A DNA stretch of 16,643 nucleotides from Sediminibacterium sp. (GTDB lineage: Bacteria; Bacteroidota; Bacteroidia; Chitinophagales; Chitinophagaceae), in assembly GCA_023263235.1 (NCBI GenBank), contig JALQXE010000149.1, positions 1-16,643 on the forward strand, written 5' to 3'. Position numbers and translations under genes: made by a program. Shown here one piece after another: positions 1 through 8,051 of this stretch. The notes beneath the pieces were generated by a model. That model saw nothing but the letters and a program-made list of their open reading frames with translations. It made no database searches and was not told the DNA's origin. Each line of letters begins with the position of its first letter. The first letter of the stretch is position 1.

Positions 1-1
1 C

Positions 2-769
2 GATATTGACTATGCAAGAATAAGAAAAGTGGCGGACGAAGTAGGTGCATTTGTACTTGCCGATATTGCACATCCTGCAGGATTAATTGCTAAAGGATTA
101 TTAAGTTCTCCATTTAATTATTGTCATTTTGTAACATCTACAACACATAAAACTTTACGTGGACCTCGTGGTGGTGTAATTATGATGGCAAAGGATGGGG
201 AAAATACTTTAGGATTAAAAGACGTTAAAGGAAATTTAAGATTATGGTCCAATGTGATTGACATGGCTGTATTTCCTGGAACACAAGGTGGGCCTTTAGA
301 GCATGTGATTGCAGCAAAGGCAATTGCTTTTGGTGAAATACTTTCGGATGATTTTACAGTGTATGCAAAGCAGGTTCAAAAGAATGCACAAACTATGGCA
401 GCAGCCTTTGTTGCTAAAGGATATGAAATTATTAGTGGTGGTACCGATAACCATTTAATGTTAATTGATTTACGCAACAAAAATATTAGTGGTAAAAAAG
501 CAGAACAAGTATTAGGGCATGCAGATATTACTGCAAATAAAAACATGGTTCCTTACGATGATAAATCCGCATTTGTAACTTCAGGTATTCGTTTTGGTGT
601 TGCAGCCATTACAACACGTGGAATGAATGAAGGTCATATCCCATTTGTGGTAGATGCAATTGACAAAGTGTTAATGAATGCCGACAATGAAACTATTTTA
701 GCAGAAACAAGAAAAGAAGTAAACAAGTTTATGGAGCAATTTGTATTGTATCCTGAACTAGGCGTTTAA
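2..769 (+). CDS. glyA: Serine hydroxymethyltransferase, 3' part (5' end outside window)
   Basis: PLP enzyme of the cytoplasm that interconverts serine plus tetrahydrofolate with glycine plus methylene-tetrahydrofolate, the main one-carbon source for purine, thymidylate and methionine synthesis. The reading frame is open from base 2, before the first possible start (GTG at 29), and the residues upstream of that GTG (DIDYARIRK) continue the family's conserved sequence, so the gene is cut by the window edge. Visible family motifs are the [11 protein letters not shown] block and the PLP-lysine segment [14 protein letters not shown], where the Lys forms the Schiff base. The conserved [17 protein letters not shown] segment follows. 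About 255 residues remain of a ~420-residue enzyme, so the N-terminal third or more is missing. It ends in TAA and is followed by a hairpin terminator. Identification is firm. Confidence 0.96.
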   Translation, partial: DIDYARIRKVADEVGAFVLADIAHPAGLIAKGLLSSPFNYCHFVTSTTHKTLRGPRGGVIMMAKDGENTLGLKDVKGNLRLWSNVIDMAVFPGTQGGPLEHVIAAKAIAFGEILSDDFTVYAKQVQKNAQTMAAAFVAKGYEIISGGTDNHLMLIDLRNKNISGKKAEQVLGHADITANKNMVPYDDKSAFVTSGIRFGVAAITTRGMNEGHIPFVVDAIDKVLMNADNETILAETRKEVNKFMEQFVLYPELGV

Positions 770-794
770 TTCATTTAAGAACTTATATTAGTCT

Positions 795-825
795 ATAGCC
801 TCTCCCAACGGAGGGGCTATTTCAT
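795..825 (+). terminator. Rho-independent terminator after glyA
   Basis: An 11-bp stem (795-805 pairing with 810-820, with one G-U pair) closes a CAAC loop and is followed by a short T-rich stretch. It starts 26 bp after the glyA stop codon and precedes the DUF4293 gene, so the two genes are probably transcribed separately. Confidence 0.8.
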
Positions 826-854
826 TTGATAATAAAATTTCCTAACTTTATACG

Positions 855-1256
855 ATGATACAAAGAATACAAAGCATTTGGTTATTACTAGCAAGCGCAG
901 CTGCATTTATTGTATTGCGTTTCCCTTTTTATTATACCCCAACGCCTAACGCATTAGAAATTTCGGGTAGCAGCTCAACAGGTACTTTAATTACTCTGGC
1001 ATTTAGCGCTTGTTTAAGTGCGATAACAATATTTTTATATAGCAACCGCATGTTACAAATTAAAGTAACTATTGTAAACTTCCTTTTGTCTGCAGCAATT
1101 GGCTTTTTAGTGTATCGTGTTCGTGTCGCTAATCCAGGAGGTGGATTTACGCTATTCTCTATTGCTTTATTTGCAATGCCTATCCTACAAATTTTAGCGA
1201 TGGTTAAAATTTACAAGGACGAGCAATTAGTTAAGAGTGCAGATAGATTAAGATAG
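855..1256 (+). CDS. DUF4293 family small integral membrane protein
   Basis: A 133-residue protein with four hydrophobic segments (about residues 7-25, 44-63, 71-88 and 97-117) and a charged C-terminal tail (KDEQLVKSADRLR), so an inner-membrane protein with a cytoplasmic tail is likely. The MIQRIQSIWLLLA start and the four-span layout match the Bacteroidota DUF4293 family, whose function is unknown. No Shine-Dalgarno site is visible before the ATG. A TAACTTTA element, close to the Bacteroidota -7 consensus TAnnTTTG, lies only 4 bp before the ATG, hinting at a very short leader, but a good -33 partner is missing. The 3' end overlaps the 3' end of uvrA on the other strand by 9 bp. Family assignment is fairly sure; function is unknown. 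Confidence 0.85.
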   Translation: MIQRIQSIWLLLASAAAFIVLRFPFYYTPTPNALEISGSSSTGTLITLAFSACLSAITIFLYSNRMLQIKVTIVNFLLSAAIGFLVYRVRVANPGGGFTLFSIALFAMPILQILAMVKIYKDEQLVKSADRLR

Positions 1257-4049
1257 GTACTTCCCTGTCTGCGAGGACTTGCATTTAGCTAATCCGATTG
1301 GGATTCCGGCATATACTACCGTTCCACCTGCATCGCCGGCTTCTGGGCCCATATCAATCACATAGTCCGAGGCTTTAATCACGTCGGTGTTATGTTCTAC
1401 CACAATTAAGGAGTGGCCTTGGTCAATTAAAGCGTTAAATGCTTTTAATAATTTATGGATATCATGAAAATGCAATCCGGTGGTTGGCTCGTCAAATATG
1501 AATAACATTTTTTGATTGGCCTTTCCTTTGCCTAAAAAACTAGCGAGCTTCACACGTTGCGCTTCACCGCCACTTAATGTGCTACTACTTTGCCCCAATT
1601 TCACATAGCCCAAGCCTACTTCTTGTAAAGGACTTATGGCCAGTACTATATTTTTTTCTTCACTAAAAAATTCAATGGCTTCATCTACACTCATTTCTAA
1701 AACATCATGAATACTCTTGCCTTTATAGTGTACTTCTAATACCGAATCTTTAAAACGCTTACCTCCACAATCCTCACAGGTTAAATGCACATCCGCTAAA
1801 AATTGCATCTCCACTAACTGTTCCCCTTCGCCTTTACAAGTATCACAGCGTCCGCCATCCACATTAAAAGAGAAATGCTTGGGTTGGAAACCTCTTATTT
1901 TAGAGAGTGCTTGTTTAGAGTAAACGTCTCTGATTGCATCGTATGCTTTAATATAGGTAACTGGATTGCTTCGAGATGATTTACCAATTGGGTTTTGATC
2001 CACCATTTCAATGGCATCAATTAAATGCAAGTCTCCTTTAATATCCGCATAACCACCCACCAATTCAGTAGGTTGTTGTTTTGCTTTTAATAAAGCATTG
2101 TACAATACTTTCTTTACCAAAGTGGTTTTACCACTTCCACTCACTCCACTTACTACGCATAAACTTTGTAATGGAAAATCCACATTTATGTTTTGTAAAT
2201 TATGCAAATGCGCTCCTTCTAATTTTATAAAATGTTTAGCAGGTCTTGTCTTTGCCGGTATTGGGATAAATAATTCTCCCTTTAAATATTTACCCGTTAA
2301 ACTTTTTTTATCCTTCATGAGCTCCGTTGCATTGCCCACCGCTACTACTTCTCCGCCTTGGTGTGCTGCTAGCGGTCCCATATCAATAATATGATCGGCC
2401 TTGCGCATAATTTGTTCATCATGCTCTACTACCACAACCGTGTTTCCTAGGTCTCTTAGGTTTTGTAATACCTTTATTAACCTTTCTGTATCTCTTGAAT
2501 GCAATCCAATACTCGGTTCATCTAAAATGTATAAGGAGTTGGTTAAGTTACTTCCCAAGCATCTGGTTAATTGAATACGTTGACTTTCTCCTCCACTCAA
2601 ACTATTCGCTAACCTGCTTAAAGTTAAATAACCCAAACCCACATCCATTAAGGTTTGAATACGCTGTTCTATTTCTACTAAAATTCTTTTTGCAATTTCT
2701 GTATCATGAGCCGAAAGCTTCAAGTCCTTGAACCATTGTTGCAGTTCTCTCACCGGCATCGCGCATAACTCACCAATATGCTTACCACCAATTTTTACAT
2801 ACAAAGCTTCCTTGCGTACACGATATCCATTGCATTCTGGACAATTGGTGCGGCCACGATACCTACTTAATAAAACCCTGAACTGTACCTTATATAAATG
2901 CGCTTCTACGTCTTTGAAAAAATCATCTATACCCAACGCCTTTCCAGTTCCTTTCCATAGCTGCGAATACTGCGCCTTAGTTAGTTTATTAATTGGTTGA
3001 TGAATGGGAAATCCCGTCTTGCCGGCTTCTTTTACAAACTGGTCCTTCCACCAACTTAATTTTTCGCCTTTCCATGGTGCCACACCACCATCATATACCG
3101 ATAAAAAAGGATTAGCTATCACCAAGTTTTCATCAATACCCAAAACCTGACTATACCCTTCACAGGTTGGACAAGCACCATAGGGATTATTAAATGAAAA
3201 TAAATTAGGTGTTGGCTCGTCAAATTCCATACCATCCAAACTAAACTTATTATTAAAGTCTTTTAAAGTATTGTTGTTTTTTTCTACCCATAAAATACCT
3301 TCACCTTCATAAAAAGCAGTACCAATAGAATCCGTTAATCGGTGAATGTCGTCCTCATCAAAATCTTTTACAATAATTCTATCTATTAATACATATACCT
3401 CATGAGCTTTTATTTTCTTATTCAGCTCTGTTTTTGAAAGCGCCAATGCATCCTCAATTCTTAAAATTTCAGGTTCCGATTTTGCAGCTCTTAAATAGAT
3501 ACGCGTAAAACCTTTTTGAACAAGTATGTTCAACTCCTCTGCAATATCTCTTTTAGCTTGTTGTTTAAATGGAACCAATAATACCATTTTGTCGCCGGCC
3601 TTTCCTTTTTGCATGTAGGCAAGCACATCCTGCACATCATGCTTTTTTACCTCCTGACCGCTAAAGGGTGAATAGGTTTTTCCAATACGCGCAAAAAACA
3701 CCCTAAAGTAATCGTAAATCTCTGTCATACTCCCCACTGTACTACGAGGGGTTCTTGTGGTCACTTTTTGCTCAATGGCAATGGCTGGACATAATCCCTT
3801 TATATAATCCACATCGGGCTTGCCCATACGGGACATAAATTGACGGGCATAGGAAGACAAACTTTCAGCATAGCGTCTCTGCCCCTCGGCAAATAAAGTA
3901 TCAATGGTTAAAGAGGACTTACCGCTTCCCGAAACCCCCGTTACCACTATAAATTGGTCACGTGGAAAATTTACCGATACATTTTTTAAATTATGTACCC
4001 TAGCACCCACAACTTCAATGGAATCCTTTCCTTTTTTACTTACAGCCAT
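1248..4049 (-). CDS. uvrA: Excinuclease ABC subunit A
   Basis: DNA-damage sensor of nucleotide excision repair; a dimeric ABC ATPase that loads UvrB at lesions. Numbering from the upstream ATG at 4064 (938 aa): Walker A 1 GVSGSGKSS at 43-51, UvrB-binding and insertion region about 130-250, ABC signature 1 LSGGESQR at 489-496, Walker B 1 ILDEPSIGLH at 513-522, Walker A 2 GVSGSGKTT at 640-648, the C-terminal zinc module C740/C743/C763/C766, signature 2 LSGGEAQR and Walker B 2 FIFDEPTTGLH. The start at 4049 (MAVSKKG) is preferred because the five upstream residues (MLFCY) look unlike UvrA N-termini, but an AAGGA sits just before the 4064 ATG, so the start is unresolved. The first CxxC of the usual N-terminal C4 zinc module is absent (FSLDG at 274-278); CPTC 298-301 and CPEC 408-411 remain. 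It stands alone, divergent from the sigma gene, with no visible LexA box. Confidence 0.97.
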   Translation of the reverse strand: MAVSKKGKDSIEVVGARVHNLKNVSVNFPRDQFIVVTGVSGSGKSSLTIDTLFAEGQRRYAESLSSYARQFMSRMGKPDVDYIKGLCPAIAIEQKVTTRTPRSTVGSMTEIYDYFRVFFARIGKTYSPFSGQEVKKHDVQDVLAYMQKGKAGDKMVLLVPFKQQAKRDIAEELNILVQKGFTRIYLRAAKSEPEILRIEDALALSKTELNKKIKAHEVYVLIDRIIVKDFDEDDIHRLTDSIGTAFYEGEGILWVEKNNNTLKDFNNKFSLDGMEFDEPTPNLFSFNNPYGACPTCEGYSQVLGIDENLVIANPFLSVYDGGVAPWKGEKLSWWKDQFVKEAGKTGFPIHQPINKLTKAQYSQLWKGTGKALGIDDFFKDVEAHLYKVQFRVLLSRYRGRTNCPECNGYRVRKEALYVKIGGKHIGELCAMPVRELQQWFKDLKLSAHDTEIAKRILVEIEQRIQTLMDVGLGYLTLSRLANSLSGGESQRIQLTRCLGSNLTNSLYILDEPSIGLHSRDTERLIKVLQNLRDLGNTVVVVEHDEQIMRKADHIIDMGPLAAHQGGEVVAVGNATELMKDKKSLTGKYLKGELFIPIPAKTRPAKHFIKLEGAHLHNLQNINVDFPLQSLCVVSGVSGSGKTTLVKKVLYNALLKAKQQPTELVGGYADIKGDLHLIDAIEMVDQNPIGKSSRSNPVTYIKAYDAIRDVYSKQALSKIRGFQPKHFSFNVDGGRCDTCKGEGEQLVEMQFLADVHLTCEDCGGKRFKDSVLEVHYKGKSIHDVLEMSVDEAIEFFSEEKNIVLAISPLQEVGLGYVKLGQSSSTLSGGEAQRVKLASFLGKGKANQKMLFIFDEPTTGLHFHDIHKLLKAFNALIDQGHSLIVVEHNTDVIKASDYVIDMGPEAGDAGGTVVYAGIPIGLAKCKSSQTGKYLS

Positions 4050-4143
4050 ATAGCAAAATAACATATTCCTTGTTAATTGGTTGTACCAAATACGATATTC
4101 TTTTTAAAATGATAGCGGATTGAGAATGTGGATATCCTCGCGC

Positions 4144-4176
4144 TTCATTTTTCGTTTTCAACAAATGAAAAATGAA
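4144..4176 (+). promoter_or_regulatory. Long hairpin in the uvrA/sigma-factor divergent spacer
   Basis: Arms 4144-4157 and 4163-4176 form a 14-bp stem around a 5-base loop (TCAAC). The outer 10 bp are perfect, and one inner position is G-U if transcribed on the + strand but would be an A-C mismatch on the - strand. There is no long T-run after it on either strand, so a terminator is unlikely. It could be an operator or a leader structure of the sigma-factor mRNA. Function is not known. Confidence 0.5.
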
Positions 4177-4211
4177 TTGTATTAGGGGGTAATTTTCCAT
4201 TACTAACCCAA

Positions 4212-4231
4212 CTAAGTTCACCCTTACTTAG
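4212..4231. repeat. Short inverted repeat upstream of the sigma-factor gene
   Basis: CTAAGT and ACTTAG arms (4212-4217 and 4226-4231) are separated by 8 bp. The right arm abuts TAGATTTC (4229-4236), one base away from the Bacteroidota -7 consensus TAnnTTTG, 21 bp before the sigma ATG. It may be a protein-binding site over that promoter, but no clear -33 element was found. Confidence 0.3.
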
Positions 4232-4257
4232 ATTTCGAAGACCTATAAAAAACATAA

Positions 4258-4839
4258 ATGAACAAAACCGTACAACTCAACGACAACGAATTAATTCAAC
4301 AATTTCAAGAAGGAAACACCCGTGCCTTCGATGCTTTAATTGATCGTCACCAAGAAAGAATTTACAATGCTATTTTATTTATGGTAAAAGATAGTTACCT
4401 GGCCGAGGACCTTATTCAGGATATTTTTATAAAAATTATCAATAACCTTAAGCAAAATAAATATAACGACGAAGGTAAATTTTTACCTTGGGCTTTACGT
4501 ATTGCACATAACTTTTGTGTAGACCATTTTAGAAAAGTAAAACGCACACCTACCATAAAAACGAGCGATGACCAAGATTTATTTGAGATTATTAAACACT
4601 CCGATCATCCTGCTGACTATAAAATGACGCGCACACAAACGCATCGCAATATTCAGGAGTTAGTGGATTTATTACCTGAGGAGCAAAGAGAAATAATTGT
4701 GTTAAGACACTATGCCAACCTTAGCTTTAAGGAAATTGCACAAATGACCAACTGCAGTATCAATACAGCTTTAGGAAGAATGCGTTATGGCTTAATTAAT
4801 TTAAGAAAAATGATGAACGAGCGTGGAATGAGCTTTTAA
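4258..4839 (+). CDS. ECF-type sigma-70 family RNA polymerase sigma factor
   Basis: A 193-residue sigma factor with only regions 2 and 4, as in the extracytoplasmic-function group. Region 2 runs about residues 15-95 (ALIDRHQERIYNAILFMVKD, then AEDLIQDIFIKI for core binding and the FLPWALRIAHNFCVDHFRK promoter-melting stretch). Region 4 is about 133-185, with a helix-turn-helix around LSFKEIAQMTNCSINTALGRMRYGLINL. The sequence resembles the stand-alone ECF sigma factor that is common across Bacteroidota. No anti-sigma or SusC/SusD-type partner is adjacent, so control by a linked anti-sigma factor is not supported here. No Shine-Dalgarno site precedes the ATG. The stop codon overlaps the stop of dsbD on the opposite strand by 3 bases. 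The family is certain; the regulon is unknown. Confidence 0.93.
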   Translation: MNKTVQLNDNELIQQFQEGNTRAFDALIDRHQERIYNAILFMVKDSYLAEDLIQDIFIKIINNLKQNKYNDEGKFLPWALRIAHNFCVDHFRKVKRTPTIKTSDDQDLFEIIKHSDHPADYKMTRTQTHRNIQELVDLLPEEQREIIVLRHYANLSFKEIAQMTNCSINTALGRMRYGLINLRKMMNERGMSF

Positions 4840-6800
4840 GGCTTGCCTTTTGCCACACCACATTGCAACCATTTCAAATAATCATTTGCATTAGGTGTAT
4901 ATCCCACTGGATTAGATAATAAATTTTGATCAGGGCTCAATACAACATACAAAGGTTGTGTAACCTGATTGAAATTTTCTGCTTGGAAGGTTGCCCATAA
5001 ATCACCTACGCTATTAATATCTTTTTCAGTACCTACTTTGCTAGTATATTTAAAACGATTTTCTACAGGCAACATTTCTTTATCGTCTACATATAAAGAA
5101 ACAAGGATGAAATTATCTTTGATATAAGTTGCTACTGCTGGATCGGTCCACACGTTTTCTTCCATCTTTCGACAATTCACACATGCCCAACCTGTAAAGT
5201 CTATAAGGATAGGTTTATTTTGTTCCTTGGCTAAAGCAAGTGCTTTTGCATAATCATTCACTACATTAGCATGAACACCTCTATTGTCATCGCTTGACTT
5301 TGCTAAAATACTATATTGACTTGGTGGTGGGAATCCACTTAAGAATTTTAATAAATAAGCGTTTTTGGGAAATATGCCCGCAATTAAAATAACTGAAAAC
5401 GCAATAGCTAATACACCCCCTAACTTTCTACCATTTGAGATCTTCGCCCCCTTGTTGTCATGTGGCAATTGTAATTTACCCAATAAATATAAAGCCAAGC
5501 CAATACTTATGGCTGCCCATAGTCCCAAGAATACTTCTCTTTTTAACAATCCCCAATGTTGCACTAAGTCTGCATTTGACAAAAACTTAAAGGCCAATGC
5601 CAATTCTAAGAAGGCCAGTACTTTTTTAACGGTATCCAACCATCCACCCGATTTAGGCAGGCTTTGTAACCATTGAGGGAATATGGCGAACAAAGTAAAT
5701 GGCAACGCCAATGCAAATCCAAATCCTGCCATACCATAAGTTAGTGCCCAAGCACCACCTTGTAATGAACCCACTAATAAAGTGCCCAATATTGGGCCTG
5801 TACATGAAAAAGATACTATTGCCAAAGTGATGGCCATAAAAAAAATGCCGCCTAAGCTTCCCAATCCACTTTTTGAATCGGCCTTATTAGCAATACCACT
5901 TGGCAGGGTGATTTCAAAATAGCCAAAGAAAGAAATGGAAAAGAATATGAAAATAATAAAGAAAATAATATTTAAAACAGGGCTGGTTGAAATACTGTTA
6001 AAAATTTCGGGTTGTACATTTCCTACAATATGAAATGGCAAACTTGCCAAAACATATATTAAAAAAATGCATAGGCCATATAACAACCCATTTCGTATTC
6101 CTTCTTTTCTTGTTTTAGAACGTTTGGTGAAAAATGAAACCGTTACAGGTATCATTGGAAATACACAAGGTGTGATTAAAGCAATTAAACCCCCTAAAAA
6201 TCCTAAAATAAATACCGACCATCCATTTGCATTTTTGTTATCACCAGCGGCTTCTCCGCAAGCACCTTCAGGTGCATTGGTTGCTGTTGCTGGCAATAAA
6301 ACTTGAAAGGCTTCCGCTTTTTTACCATTGGCTAAAAAGAAACTTACTGGAATTTCCTGCTGATAAAATTCATTGCCCTTTGCAATTGATATGAGCAATT
6401 TTGCTTTTACCGTATCGGGCTGAAAACCATTAATGGTTATGGTATCTATTGCTTTAAGACTTCCTGCAGGAAATACATAAGCATTTTCGAACAGTTCATC
6501 CTTTTGGTTTGTCGCCGGTGTGGCAAACAGCGTTGCTCCTTTTGTTTTAATGGTTTCTAAAGAAAATAAAAAATGAGGAGCTGTTGTAAAAGTATCTGTT
6601 TTGGATTCAGGAGAAATAGTTTGACCATACACTCTCCATCCTTCTTTTGTCTGAATTGTATATTGTAATTGATAAGTGCTGTCGTTGATAGGCTTTACAG
6701 TGGTAACAACTTTAACTAAGCTATCATTTTGTGCATAAGAATGATTACTTAAGAAAAAGCATAAAAAGAAAGCGACCAATACACGGAGCAAATTATTCAA
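4836..6800 (-). CDS. dsbD: Thiol:disulfide interchange protein DsbD, with cysteine-free alpha-like domain
   Basis: Inner-membrane protein that carries electrons from cytoplasmic thioredoxin to periplasmic thiols. Layout (654 aa): signal peptide about 1-23 (ending SYAQ), alpha-like periplasmic domain about 25-160, membrane domain about 194-485 with the two redox cysteines C212 (TPCVFPM) and C333 (SFSCTGP), then a thioredoxin-like gamma domain with the active site C540-V-N-C543 (FTGWACVNCRKMEENVW). The alpha-like domain keeps the fold pattern (W55, Y58, Q60) but has no cysteine; by eye the two catalytic positions are K141 and Y146. The active version is encoded just upstream as a separate protein, 46 bp away. 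The start is TTG; no ATG exists in frame before it, and the TTG places a good signal peptide, though an ATT or other start slightly upstream cannot be excluded. The 3' end overlaps the sigma-factor gene. Confidence 0.93.
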   Translation of the reverse strand: MNNLLRVLVAFFLCFFLSNHSYAQNDSLVKVVTTVKPINDSTYQLQYTIQTKEGWRVYGQTISPESKTDTFTTAPHFLFSLETIKTKGATLFATPATNQKDELFENAYVFPAGSLKAIDTITINGFQPDTVKAKLLISIAKGNEFYQQEIPVSFFLANGKKAEAFQVLLPATATNAPEGACGEAAGDNKNANGWSVFILGFLGGLIALITPCVFPMIPVTVSFFTKRSKTRKEGIRNGLLYGLCIFLIYVLASLPFHIVGNVQPEIFNSISTSPVLNIIFFIIFIFFSISFFGYFEITLPSGIANKADSKSGLGSLGGIFFMAITLAIVSFSCTGPILGTLLVGSLQGGAWALTYGMAGFGFALALPFTLFAIFPQWLQSLPKSGGWLDTVKKVLAFLELALAFKFLSNADLVQHWGLLKREVFLGLWAAISIGLALYLLGKLQLPHDNKGAKISNGRKLGGVLAIAFSVILIAGIFPKNAYLLKFLSGFPPPSQYSILAKSSDDNRGVHANVVNDYAKALALAKEQNKPILIDFTGWACVNCRKMEENVWTDPAVATYIKDNFILVSLYVDDKEMLPVENRFKYTSKVGTEKDINSVGDLWATFQAENFNQVTQPLYVVLSPDQNLLSNPVGYTPNANDYLKWLQCGVAKGKP

Positions 6801-6846
6801 AATAAAAATATTTATACGTTTTAAATGCTTGCCAAAACTTTCCCAA

Positions 6847-7296
6847 CTATTGGATAGTTACTTCAAAAGGCACTTTAGTAGGTGGTAGGCAACGTTCGTC
6901 GTTACAAACCATGTACTCAATTTCACCTGTTAACTTTGTTTTGCTTGTTACCTTTAAAGTAACCGATTGAACAAACTGAACTTTGTTACTAAAATAAGCA
7001 ATATCCGTTCCAAAGTTTTTATCAAATTTCTTTTCTAAAGTACCTATCTCTTTCACACTACCTTTTAATTGTACCAATGGGTTTTTCTTAATTTGAACTG
7101 AAGTGGGCACTGGTCCTTTTTTCACAAATTGAGAATACATATGCCATGGTGCATCTATGCTGGCGGAAAAAGTGATATCATATTGTTTATCTCCTTTTTT
7201 TACAGCTTCGAATGTCCATTTTACTGGATTTAGTTTTTGTGCATTGGCGTTATAAACAATTGCAAGAGAAAATAAAAAAACGAATACTTTTTTCAT
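6847..7296 (-). CDS. Stand-alone DsbD alpha domain (periplasmic redox protein)
   Basis: A 149-residue secreted protein: signal peptide about 1-19 (ends NANAQ) followed by one DsbD N-terminal (alpha) domain. The redox pair is C131-NDER-C136 followed by LPP, the arrangement of the E. coli DsbD alpha active site (two cysteines five residues apart, then a Pro-Pro). It also has the WHMYSQ motif at 51-56, matching WRVYGQ in the adjacent DsbD. It probably receives electrons from the gamma domain of DsbD and passes them to periplasmic substrates. The gene lies 11 bp after purQ and 46 bp before dsbD, same strand, so co-transcription is likely. In E. coli this domain is the N-terminus of DsbD itself, so here the function is split off. 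Database names may read 'DsbD N-terminal domain-containing protein'. Confidence 0.88.
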   Translation of the reverse strand: MKKVFVFLFSLAIVYNANAQKLNPVKWTFEAVKKGDKQYDITFSASIDAPWHMYSQFVKKGPVPTSVQIKKNPLVQLKGSVKEIGTLEKKFDKNFGTDIAYFSNKVQFVQSVTLKVTSKTKLTGEIEYMVCNDERCLPPTKVPFEVTIQ

Positions 7297-7307
7297 AAGA
7301 TGCTAAA

Positions 7308-7970
7308 TTACTTTTTCAAACCTAAAATTTCAAATACCTTAACTCCATCAATATTACTTAACGCCTTATTGGTAGCACGCTCTGGATGTGGCATCATTCC
7401 AAATACATTTCTTTTATCGTTACAAATGCCTGCAATATGATGTGTAGATCCATTGGGATTGGCTGTACCACCTATATTTCCATTTTCATCACAATAATGA
7501 AAAATCACTTGATTGTTTTTTTCTAATTGTAATAAAGTAGTTTCGTCTGCATAATATCTTCCTTCACCATGCGCTATAGGTATTTGCAAAGCTTCGCTTG
7601 TGGCATTCTTTATAAATACATTTTTGCAAATAAATTGTTGATTCTCGTTTTGCAATAAAGCACCTGGCAACAATCCACTTTCACATAAAATTTGAAACCC
7701 ATTACACACCCCTAATACTTTACCCCCCTTATTTGCGAATTCAATTACAGATTGCATCATGGGGCTGAATTTTGCAATCGCACCACAACGCAAATAGTCA
7801 CCATAAGAAAAACCACCTGGAAGTACTACACAATCTTCGGTTGTAAAATGAGATAAATCACTGTCCTTATGCCATAACATTTCCACAGGATAGCCAAGGT
7901 CTTTTTCTAAAGCATCCTGCATGTCTCTGTCGCAATTAGAACCAGGGAAAACAACTACACCAAATTTCAT
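7308..7970 (-). CDS. purQ: Phosphoribosylformylglycinamidine synthase, glutaminase subunit
   Basis: Glutaminase component of the small-type FGAM synthase (PurL-PurQ-PurS) in purine biosynthesis; it makes ammonia from glutamine for the PurL subunit. The start at 7970 (MKFGVVVFPGSNCDRD) gives 220 residues and the family's standard N-terminus; the frame stays open for 16 more codons upstream, but that stretch lacks similarity. Class-I amidotransferase residues are visible: nucleophile C89 in LGVCNGFQIL, and H195 and E197 in MMPHPERATN. The oxyanion region PGGFSYGDYLRCGAIA is intact. It heads a probable three-gene operon with the DsbD alpha-domain gene (11-bp gap) and dsbD, an odd functional mix. 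purL and purS are not in the window. A terminator of the previous gene lies 46-70 bp upstream. Confidence 0.96.
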   Translation of the reverse strand: MKFGVVVFPGSNCDRDMQDALEKDLGYPVEMLWHKDSDLSHFTTEDCVVLPGGFSYGDYLRCGAIAKFSPMMQSVIEFANKGGKVLGVCNGFQILCESGLLPGALLQNENQQFICKNVFIKNATSEALQIPIAHGEGRYYADETTLLQLEKNNQVIFHYCDENGNIGGTANPNGSTHHIAGICNDKRNVFGMMPHPERATNKALSNIDGVKVFEILGLKK

Positions 7971-8015
7971 GATTGTACGGTTTATGAGTAAGTCAAATTT
8001 GAAGGCCAAAGGTAC

Positions 8016-8040
8016 CAAAAACCCCTAAAAAATACGGGGT
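8016..8040 (-). terminator. Rho-independent terminator after the DUF6427-like gene
   Basis: Read on the minus strand: ACCCC (8040-8036), a 10-base loop, GGGGT (8025-8021), then five T. It sits 11 bp after the stop at 8052 and separates that operon from purQ downstream on the same strand. Confidence 0.65.
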
Positions 8041-8051
8041 AAATTCTTCAC

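Noticed and set aside
2098..3000. Three plus-strand ORFs antisense to uvrA
   Set aside because: They are mirror frames of strongly conserved uvrA sequence, with no signal of their own.
4036..4221. 61-residue minus-strand ORF across the uvrA start
   Set aside because: It overlaps the uvrA 5' end in another frame, covers the hairpin, and has no recognisable domain or ribosome-binding site.
7971..8018. N-terminal extension of purQ by 16 codons
   Set aside because: The internal ATG at 7970 gives the exact family N-terminus; the extension sits just after a terminator and is not conserved in type.
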